DNA of 38,392 bases from S5-A14a sp022766365 (GTDB taxonomy: Bacteria; Bacillota; Clostridia; Peptostreptococcales; Anaerovoracaceae): assembly GCA_050313295.1 (NCBI GenBank), contig JBNPLD010000015.1. The stretch is one strand, 5' to 3'. Position numbers and translations under genes: made by a program. Below, piece by piece: positions 16,639-23,140 of the stretch; the first letter of the stretch is position 1, and each line of letters starts with the position of its first letter. The notes under the pieces were generated by a model. The model did not search any database. It worked only from the letters and a program-made list of their open reading frames with translations, and was not told where the DNA came from.

Positions 16639-18087
16639 ATGAGAAAAGTATCCGGTGTTAACTATAAACTGTTTAGGGTCATATTGGTTATGACCCTTGT
16701 TTTTGTGTTCCTGGCTTCAAATCTGTCTCCTGGAAATTCATCAATGGCAACGAGCGAGAAAGGAAGCTTACTTGTTCAGAAGTGCGACACAAAGTTTGTT
16801 GCGGTTAAGAAATCGTCAGAGAAAAAGAAGACCGTTAAAAAGCAGGATAAAGATTCAGACAAACCGTCAATTTCCTCGTCGTCAGCTGTACTCTATTGTG
16901 AGAATACAGGTGAGATGCTTTTTGATCAAAAGTCCAGAAGCAGAATTGCACCATTATCCACTACCAAGATTGTTACAGCTATTTTGGCGATTCAAAATCT
17001 ACAACTCAGCACTGAGGTGGAAATTTCCGAGTCTGCGGCAGGTTTAGGAGGCTCAATGAATCTGAAACCGGGAGAAAAGATTTCCGTCGAAAGCTTGTTA
17101 TATGGTGCACTTATTGCAAACAGTGACGACGCTGCATATGCTCTCGGTGAAGCAGTATCTGCGGGGGATATGGGTAAATTTGTAAAGATGATGAACGAAA
17201 TGGTGAGAAACATAGGATGCAAAGAAACTCATTTTACCAATCCTGTAGGGAAACCTGATCCTGAACACTATTCCACTGCAAACGATATGATGCAAATTAT
17301 GAAAGTAGTTTCTTCCAATGAAGTATTTGCTAAGATTTCTTCGTCCGACAAGAAGGATATCAAACCTACCAATTTGACGCCTGCAAGATCCCTTTCAAAC
17401 TCATGGCCTGAAGTGGCAAAAGATAGGAATATTGTCGCTGTTCAGCGCGGTGACGGTGGCGATAACGGGGAAACCGCTGTGCTGATCTCATATAATTACA
17501 AAGGTTTGAGACTAGTAATCGCAGTTATGGGAGCGCCAAAAACTGATGGGCTGGAAAAAGATGCAAATGCATTGATTAAATATGCGGTTAACTCAGTTCG
17601 GGGAATCAAGGTGATTTCCAAAGGAGATGAGATTGAAAAGGCATACATCAAGGGTGGTGCTAAGACCAGAGTCCCGGCATTTGCTACAGATGATGGTTAC
17701 GCCTATCTACCAAAGGAAGGCTCTAAGGAGCTGATCAGGGGTACCGTTTCAATGGATGAGAACCTTAAGGCACCTGTCAAGAGAGGTACCCGGGTGGGCA
17801 CATACAACATCTATGTTGCAGATGATCAAGTGAACAAAATACCTCTCGTTATTGACATGGATGTTGAAGAAGGGTGGTTTCCTTCCAAAGTGGGAATTTC
17901 AAACATGGCTACAATGCTGATTTTGTTCGGTATACTATGTATAATTTTCATTTGGATATATATCAGGATAAGGATAAAACAAAAGAAAAGGAGAGCTGCA
18001 CTTCGAAGAAGGAAGATGGCTTACCAGGAGGCTCTCCGTCAGATAGAGATTGAAGAAGACAGGAGAAGGAGGGGGTGGCATATTTGA
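16639..18087 (+). CDS. D-alanyl-D-alanine carboxypeptidase-like protein (PBP5/DacF type) with degenerate active site
   Basis: A 482-residue exported protein. A membrane or signal segment covers residues about 12-27, a Lys/Ser-rich linker runs to about 78, then a peptidase S11 domain and a PBP5-type C-terminal domain, and finally a membrane helix (about 420-440) with a very basic, Arg-rich tail. The first motif, STTK (107-110), is intact. The second, usually S-x-N in SSNDAA, reads NSDDAA (161-166). The third, usually KTG, reads QRG (269-271). Loss of the KTG lysine and the SxN asparagine would be expected to damage DD-carboxypeptidase activity, so it may be a penicillin-binding scaffold or regulator. 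It overlaps the start of uvrC. Confidence 0.88.
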   Translation: MRKVSGVNYKLFRVILVMTLVFVFLASNLSPGNSSMATSEKGSLLVQKCDTKFVAVKKSSEKKKTVKKQDKDSDKPSISSSSAVLYCENTGEMLFDQKSRSRIAPLSTTKIVTAILAIQNLQLSTEVEISESAAGLGGSMNLKPGEKISVESLLYGALIANSDDAAYALGEAVSAGDMGKFVKMMNEMVRNIGCKETHFTNPVGKPDPEHYSTANDMMQIMKVVSSNEVFAKISSSDKKDIKPTNLTPARSLSNSWPEVAKDRNIVAVQRGDGGDNGETAVLISYNYKGLRLVIAVMGAPKTDGLEKDANALIKYAVNSVRGIKVISKGDEIEKAYIKGGAKTRVPAFATDDGYAYLPKEGSKELIRGTVSMDENLKAPVKRGTRVGTYNIYVADDQVNKIPLVIDMDVEEGWFPSKVGISNMATMLILFGILCIIFIWIYIRIRIKQKKRRAALRRRKMAYQEALRQIEIEEDRRRRGWHI

Positions 18088-20066
18088 CCCTTGAAGATAA
18101 TTTGAATAAACTTCCCGACCTGCCGGGTGTCTACCTTCATAAGGATAGACTCGGGCAGGTAATTTATGTGGGGAAAGCGATTTCTCTAAAAAACAGGGTA
18201 CGCCAGTACTTCCATAAATCGGCTGAGTCAAATCCGAAGACAAGGTCTCTGGTGTCCAATATAGCGGATGTGGAATGGATAACATGTAGAAGTGAGATGG
18301 AAGCCCTTGTCCTTGAAAACAATCTCATCAAAAGGTATATGCCTAAGTACAATGTGCTTCTCAGAGATGATAAGACATATCCATATATAATGGTGACAAC
18401 AAGCGAGACGTATCCAAGAATTCTTAAAACCAGAGTTCTGAAAAACGACGGAAACAGATATTTCGGGCCTTATAGCGATGTGGGAGCTGTGAACAGGATT
18501 GTGGAGTTTATCAACCGAGCTTTCAAGCTGAAAAGGTGCAGCTCGCAGGTTTTTCCTAAAGGCTATAAACCATGCTTGAATTATCATATCGGAGTATGCC
18601 CGGGCATATGTATGGGAACCGTAGATAAAGATCTTTACAGGAAAAAGGTGGACAGTGTGCTGGAGTTCCTGAAAGGAAAGACGACGGCCCTTCGTCATGA
18701 TATGGAGAAACGCATGAGGGCGGCTTCTGTAGAGATGGAATTTGAGGAAGCGGCCAGATACCGGGATTTGATAAGGGATCTTGATTCTCTGAGTCAGATT
18801 CAGAGCGTCACAATGGTCAGGGATAATGACCTGGATGTTGTGCTATCTCTCGGTGCCGGAGGAAAGTATTTTGTTGTGGTATTCCCTGTAAGAAATGGTA
18901 AGCTCAGCGGCAGGGATACCTTTGAACTTCAGGCTGATGATGGGGATACTGTGGAAGAAATGGTGGACAGCTTTTTGAAGCAGTACTACAGCCAGTGGGC
19001 TAACGTGCCAAGGGAAATTTTGGTTGAAAAAGAGGTGCCTGAGAAGGACTTAATTGAAGAATTTCTGTCTAAAGACGGCAGGCATGTGAGAATTTTTACT
19101 CCTATGAGGGGAGTTAAAAAGAAGCTTATGGACATGGCTAAAAGAGATAGAGATCAACTGATAAATACTATTAATTTAAAAGCGGATAGTAATAGGGAGA
19201 AGGAAGAAAATCTCGGTAAGCTCATGGCAGAGGTTCTGAAAAAGGCCGATGAAACTTACCGATTGGACAAAACCGACAAACTGACTCGCAAATCCGAAGA
19301 AGAAGAACACGCTGTTTTTGGGCTGCCAGTGCGTGATGAAAGTCAAAAAACTGAGGAAACTCTAAAGTATGAAGAACACACAAATGGTGATAACAGACCG
19401 CCGTATATACCAAAGGATGGATTTAGGGTGGAGGCCTATGATATTTCCAATACAAATGGTGTTGATACAGTTGGTGCAATGGTGGTATTTCAAGGTTTGA
19501 AACCAGTGAGAAAAGATTACAGACGATTTAAGATAAGGACAGCCGGTGCCCACGATGACTACGGGAGCCTCCAGGAAGTACTTTACAGACGATTTAAGCG
19601 TGCCGAGGAGGGAGATGCGGGCTTTATCACATTGCCGGATATAATCTTTATGGATGGCGGTGCAGGACAGGTTTCTGCTGCAAAGACAGTTCTTGATGCG
19701 ATGAACATTAGTATTCCTGTAGTCGGCCTTGCAAAGGATGACAGTCATAGGACAGATAGAATGGTATTTTCGGACAGCCATGAGATTTCTTTGGCAGAAA
19801 CACCTGTTTTGTTCAAATACTGTGGGAGAATTCAAGAGGAGGTTCACCGTTTTGCAATAGACTATCACAGAAAACTAAGGGGTAAGCATTCCATCGGATC
19901 TGCTCTGGATCGAATCCCGGGAATAGGACCTGTGAAGCGAAATGCTCTTCTTGGATATTTTCGATCCATAGATGATATTAAGGAAGCTTCAGAAGAGGAA
20001 CTTATGAAAGTAAACTGCATAACGGAGAAAAATGCTAAGGAAATAAAGAAGTTTTTTCGGGATTAG
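18084..20066 (+). CDS. uvrC: UvrABC excinuclease subunit C
   Basis: Makes both incisions around UvrAB-marked DNA damage. The 660-residue protein has the GIY-YIG nuclease domain at the N-terminus (PGVYLHKDRLGQVIYVGKA), the UVR motif (MEFEEAARYRDLIRDL), the RNase H-like nuclease domain (VEAYDISNTNGVDTVGAMVV), and C-terminal helix-hairpin-helix motifs (LDRIPGIGPVKRNALLGYF). A charged linker around residues 405-435 is longer than usual. I choose the TTG at 18084, which overlaps the previous stop as TTGA and is 11 bases after AAGGAGG; GTG at 18075 is only two bases from that site. Confidence 0.95.
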   Translation: MTLEDNLNKLPDLPGVYLHKDRLGQVIYVGKAISLKNRVRQYFHKSAESNPKTRSLVSNIADVEWITCRSEMEALVLENNLIKRYMPKYNVLLRDDKTYPYIMVTTSETYPRILKTRVLKNDGNRYFGPYSDVGAVNRIVEFINRAFKLKRCSSQVFPKGYKPCLNYHIGVCPGICMGTVDKDLYRKKVDSVLEFLKGKTTALRHDMEKRMRAASVEMEFEEAARYRDLIRDLDSLSQIQSVTMVRDNDLDVVLSLGAGGKYFVVVFPVRNGKLSGRDTFELQADDGDTVEEMVDSFLKQYYSQWANVPREILVEKEVPEKDLIEEFLSKDGRHVRIFTPMRGVKKKLMDMAKRDRDQLINTINLKADSNREKEENLGKLMAEVLKKADETYRLDKTDKLTRKSEEEEHAVFGLPVRDESQKTEETLKYEEHTNGDNRPPYIPKDGFRVEAYDISNTNGVDTVGAMVVFQGLKPVRKDYRRFKIRTAGAHDDYGSLQEVLYRRFKRAEEGDAGFITLPDIIFMDGGAGQVSAAKTVLDAMNISIPVVGLAKDDSHRTDRMVFSDSHEISLAETPVLFKYCGRIQEEVHRFAIDYHRKLRGKHSIGSALDRIPGIGPVKRNALLGYFRSIDDIKEASEEELMKVNCITEKNAKEIKKFFRD

Positions 20067-20089
20067 GAGCTTTTCATAACTTATTTTCA

Positions 20090-20118
20090 TTGAAAACCCA
20101 TTCTAAAAATGTTATAGT
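20090..20118 (+). promoter_or_regulatory. Promoter for the DUF1292 gene
   Basis: TTGAAA (20090-20095) and TATAGT (20113-20118) are 17 bp apart. Confidence 0.6.
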
Positions 20119-20175
20119 ATGTAGAGAAGGATGGGATTGCAAAATTCTACTTAAGTTTTCATGGAGGATAATTAC

Positions 20176-20478
20176 ATGAGCGACAAAGAAAAAGAAATTA
20201 TGAATGAAGACGATGTTTTGACATTGGAGTTTGAGGACGAATCTATCGAATGCGAGATTATGGGAACATTTGAGCATGAAGATAAGGAGTATATGGCTCT
20301 GATACCTCTTGATGATTCCGATGATATTTATATTTACGAGTATAATGAAGTTTCGCAGGACGATGATGGTGTCGAGTTTGAACTCATTGATATTGATGAT
20401 GACAAGCTGTTTGAGGAAGTTGTCAAGACATTTGATAGCATCATGGCAGAGGAAGAAGAGGCTGAAGTTCTAAACTAA
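20176..20478 (+). CDS. DUF1292 family protein
   Basis: A 100-residue, strongly acidic cytosolic protein. It matches the DUF1292 pattern: VLTLEFEDESIECEIMGTFE, then DKEYMALIPLDD, then IYIYEYNEV and FELIDIDDDKLFEEVVKTFD. The family is common in Firmicutes and its role is unknown. GGAGG (20163-20167) places the start at the ATG at 20176 rather than the earlier ATG at 20161, which would lack a ribosome site. It has its own promoter and a terminator, so it is a single-gene unit. Confidence 0.93.
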   Translation: MSDKEKEIMNEDDVLTLEFEDESIECEIMGTFEHEDKEYMALIPLDDSDDIYIYEYNEVSQDDDGVEFELIDIDDDKLFEEVVKTFDSIMAEEEEAEVLN

Positions 20479-20519
20479 TTTCGCTGATCGGGCTAATGAT
20501 GATTTCGGTAAGGAAAGCT

Positions 20520-20545
20520 AAGCGTCAGGATTCTGACGCTTTTTA
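20520..20545 (+). terminator. Terminator after the DUF1292 gene
   Basis: AGCGTCAG (20521-20528) pairs with CTGACGCT (20533-20540), 4-nt loop, followed by five T. Confidence 0.9.
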
Positions 20546-20632
20546 TTTGTGAAATAAAAACGCAGGAATACAGCAGATTCTTTGAAAGAAAGTCCACTAT
20601 GAAAACATGAATCTGCTGGGAGAGGATGATAT

Positions 20633-22030
20633 ATGAACAAATATGATGTAATTGTCATAGGAGCAGGTGCAGGAGGTGTCTTTGCCGCCTACGAGTTCAC
20701 CAAGCTTAACTATCACGGTAAGGTTCTGGTAATAGATAAAGGGGCTCCTCTGGAACGGAGAAATTGCCCAATTAAGATGGGTGTAACACCGCAGTGTATA
20801 AGGTGTACTCCTTGTCATATAATGAATGGCTACGGCGGGGCGGGCACCTTATCTGATGGAAAGTATAATATAACTACGGAGTTTGGCGGAGATCTGCACA
20901 AAACAGTAGGCTTTGAGAAGGCAATGGAGCTTATGGAGTATGTCGATTCCGTGCTATGTTCAATGGGGGGTTCTGAGGCAAAGCTTTATTCTACAGCAGA
21001 AACCGATCTGAAAACCAAGTGCCTGCAGAACAATCTGCATCTTTTGTCTGCGAAAGTCAGGCATCTTGGAACAGATAGAAATGTTAGAATACTCGGAAAT
21101 ATTTATGATTATGTATCAAAGAAGATCGATTTTAAATTCTACACAACATGCGATGATGTGGAACTCATGGAAGACGGGAGTTTTCGGGTAAATACCGACA
21201 AGGGTTGTTTCATGTGTGATAAAGTTATCATGGCTACAGGCCGTTCAGGATCTAAGTGGATAGGCGATGTATGTTCTAAATTCGATATTCCTCAAGAAAA
21301 AAATCGTGTGGACATAGGTGTGCGTGTTGAACTCCCTGCGGAAGTTTTCAAACATATCACAGATGACGTCTATGAGAGCAAGATTGTTTATAAGACGGAT
21401 AAGTATAACGATCTTGTTAGAACCTTTTGCATGAACCCATATGGTGAGGTAGTTGCCGAAAACACAAATGGTATTGTTACTGTAAACGGACATAGCTATG
21501 CTGACTCTAAACTTCATACGGAGAACACAAATTTTGCACTACTTGTCACGAACAAGTTCACCGAACCTTTCGATGACAGCAATGAGTATGGTGAATCTAT
21601 AGCCAGGCTTTCCAATATGCTGGGCGGAGGCGTCTTGCTTCAAAGGTTTGGAGACCTAGAGAAGGGTAGGCGAAGCAGTGACAGAAGAATGGAGAAGTGC
21701 TTTACAAGACCTACGCTGAAAGCGACTCCCGGGGATTTGAGCCTAGTGATACCGAAAAGGCAGCTTGACAGCATCATTGAGATGATATATGCCCTTGACA
21801 AAATAGCTCCGGGTACTGCTAACGAAGACACTTTGCTCTATGGTGTTGAGGTTAAATTCTACAACTCAAAGGTCCCTGTGAATGAGAAGATGGAAACGAG
21901 GATACCGGGACTTTATGCTATAGGTGATGGATCAGGCGTTACACATTCTTTATCTCAGGCATCTGCATGCGGCATTCAGGTGGCAAGGTTCATTGCAGAG
22001 TTTTCTCCGGAGGGGACTAAAAAGGATTAA
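20633..22030 (+). CDS. FAD-dependent dehydrogenase (COG2509-like)
   Basis: A 465-residue flavoprotein. The FAD-binding GxGxxG motif is VIVIGAGAGGVFAAYEF at residues 5-21, followed by the acidic end of the second strand in VLVIDKG. A second FAD contact is IPGLYAIGDGSGVTHSLSQA near the C-terminus. A cysteine-rich loop (CPIKMGVTPQCIRCTPCHIM, about residues 45-64) is typical of this group. The substrate is not known for the family. GAGAGGATG precedes the ATG. tRNA-Leu follows 94 bp downstream. Confidence 0.88.
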   Translation: MNKYDVIVIGAGAGGVFAAYEFTKLNYHGKVLVIDKGAPLERRNCPIKMGVTPQCIRCTPCHIMNGYGGAGTLSDGKYNITTEFGGDLHKTVGFEKAMELMEYVDSVLCSMGGSEAKLYSTAETDLKTKCLQNNLHLLSAKVRHLGTDRNVRILGNIYDYVSKKIDFKFYTTCDDVELMEDGSFRVNTDKGCFMCDKVIMATGRSGSKWIGDVCSKFDIPQEKNRVDIGVRVELPAEVFKHITDDVYESKIVYKTDKYNDLVRTFCMNPYGEVVAENTNGIVTVNGHSYADSKLHTENTNFALLVTNKFTEPFDDSNEYGESIARLSNMLGGGVLLQRFGDLEKGRRSSDRRMEKCFTRPTLKATPGDLSLVIPKRQLDSIIEMIYALDKIAPGTANEDTLLYGVEVKFYNSKVPVNEKMETRIPGLYAIGDGSGVTHSLSQASACGIQVARFIAEFSPEGTKKD

Positions 22031-22066
22031 TCTCTGTGATTTTTCTAAAGGATTTTGTCAAAACTA

Positions 22067-22095
22067 TTGAAATTCCCTTTAAATTCTATTATACT
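22067..22095 (+). promoter_or_regulatory. tRNA-Leu promoter
   Basis: TTGAAA (22067-22072) and TATACT (22090-22095) are 17 bp apart, 30 bp before the tRNA. Confidence 0.7.
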
Positions 22096-22124
22096 AAATG
22101 AGTCGCGTGATTTCGACGTGGTAT

Positions 22125-22209
22125 GCGGTCATGGCGGAATTGGCAGACGCGCACGGTTCAGGTCCGTGTGAGGCGACTCATGGGGGTTCGAATCCCTTTG
22201 ACCGCACCA
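22125..22209 (+). tRNA. tRNA-Leu (anticodon CAG)
   Basis: The acceptor stem GCGGTCA pairs with TGACCGC and CCA is encoded. The anticodon stem CACGG/CCGTG holds the loop TTCAGGT, so the anticodon is CAG (22159-22161), reading CTG. The long variable arm is that of a class II leucine tRNA, and the T loop is TTCGAAT. Confidence 0.97.
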
Positions 22210-22215
22210 TGAAAG

Positions 22216-22256
22216 GAGCTATGACGAATGAAGTAAGTTCGGTATGGCTCTTTTTT
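22216..22256 (+). terminator. Terminator after tRNA-Leu
   Basis: GAGCTATGACGAA (22216-22228) pairs with TTCGGTATGGCTC (22238-22250), with two G-U pairs and one mismatch, followed by six T. Confidence 0.75.
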
Positions 22257-22398
22257 GTTTGTTTTTCTTTTTTCCCGGAATGATCAATGACTGTTTTGCA
22301 GAAATTATAAGGCTGTAATATGGTTGATATTCTACAGGCGTTTACTATTGCTGCATAACTCTGTTTATCAGAGAATTGGGAATTTTGACGGTAAATTA

Positions 22399-22428
22399 TT
22401 GTCAAATAACAATCTGTTGTGTTATAAT
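22399..22428 (+). promoter_or_regulatory. Promoter of the long structured leader RNA
   Basis: TTGTCA (22399-22404) and TATAAT (22423-22428), 18 bp apart. Transcription would start near 22435. Confidence 0.65.
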
Positions 22429-22443
22429 AAATATGAGTTGTAG

Positions 22444-22536
22444 AGTTCCGGGTTTGGCTTAGTGTATTTATCAAGATTGAAACCTACGGACATCTCGGGG
22501 TGCAGCGAACCTTGGTACACGGCTGTAATCGGAACT
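22444..22536 (+). ncRNA. Unassigned structured RNA domain at the 5' end of the leader
   Basis: AGTTCCG (22444-22450) pairs with CGGAACT (22530-22536) to close a domain of about 93 nt. Inside it GGTTT (22451-22455) pairs with AAACC (22480-22484), and a GCAGC/GCTGT helix lies in the second half. It does not match any riboswitch class that I recognise and sits directly between a promoter and the cobalamin-riboswitch-like block. Confidence 0.4.
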
Positions 22537-22589
22537 AACTTCTTACATTGATATAATTGATGATAAAATTGAATAAATGGCGTTAAATC

Positions 22590-22765
22590 TAGAGGAACAC
22601 ACGTGAGAGAGCGTAGGGGTGGAATCCTATTGCAAGTGTACTGGTCTTAGTTTTAGGATCAACTGTATTGTGGAGTCTTATTCCATATCCATTGCTTCAT
22701 ATGATAATAAGGAAGTGAGAAGGGGAGTAAGATGCTGAAGCATAGTCAGGAGACTTATTTAATTG
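22590..22765 (+). promoter_or_regulatory. Candidate cobalamin riboswitch
   Basis: Blocks match the cobalamin riboswitch in order. GTAGG(22613)-GGTGGAAT-CCTAT corresponds to the conserved P3-type hairpin with a GTGxxAAT loop. TGCAAGTGTACTGGT corresponds to the GC..CTGGT core. CCATTGCTT (22689-22697) facing GTGAGAAGG (22715-22723) corresponds to the CACTG...TGGGAAG pair. AGTCAGGAGAC (22744-22754) is the 3' signature. Several positions deviate from consensus (AGGGAA is replaced by AGAGAG-like bases), so this is a divergent member at best. It lies about 375 nt upstream of the surface protein gene. Confidence 0.55.
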
Positions 22766-22788
22766 CATTGTAGCTTTATGATAAAATG

Positions 22789-22851
22789 AGAGAATTAGTA
22801 AACATGGATGCGTAATTGCGTTTCTGATTCCATAGAATTATTTAATTCTCT
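22789..22851 (+). promoter_or_regulatory. Nested hairpin between riboswitch and terminator
   Basis: AGAGAATTA (22789-22797) pairs with TAATTCTCT (22843-22851) and encloses ATGGA (22804-22808) pairing with TCCAT (22829-22833). No T-run follows. It could be the expression-platform hairpin whose loop contacts the riboswitch. Confidence 0.5.
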
Positions 22852-22883
22852 TTATATTATGAAGTATAAGAATATAAGTAAGC

Positions 22884-22919
22884 AACCAATCTGTTCCTCC
22901 GGGAACAGGTTGGTTTTTT
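22884..22919 (+). terminator. Strong intrinsic terminator ending the leader RNA
   Basis: A 14-bp stem, AACCAATCTGTTCC (22884-22897) against GGAACAGGTTGGTT (22902-22915), tetraloop TCCG, then T to 22919. It would make a leader transcript of about 485 nt. From 22920 to 23140 I see only a weak possible extra -10 (TATAAT at 23101). Confidence 0.92.
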
Positions 22920-23140
22920 CATATCAGGATATCTAGAAGGCGGAAATTGACGTAGCATTATTACAAGTTATGAAATACCAGATTATTTAACAAAATCATA
23001 TGAGATGGCAACTTCAATTCCTTTCAAATGATTTCAGAATTTATTTATACAATAACAGTCGACGTTGAATTAATAATATTTTCGTATTAGTGATTCTGTC
23101 TATAATCATTTTACCCAATTTGTAAAAGGAGGATTATTAA

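Noticed and set aside
22465..22536. SAM-I riboswitch or T-box in the leader (ATCAAGA and TTGGTACACGG look alike)
   Set aside because: Only short words match. The SAM-I core (GGAGGGA...GAAACC...GGTGC) and the T-box specifier and TGGNACCGCG antiterminator are not in place.
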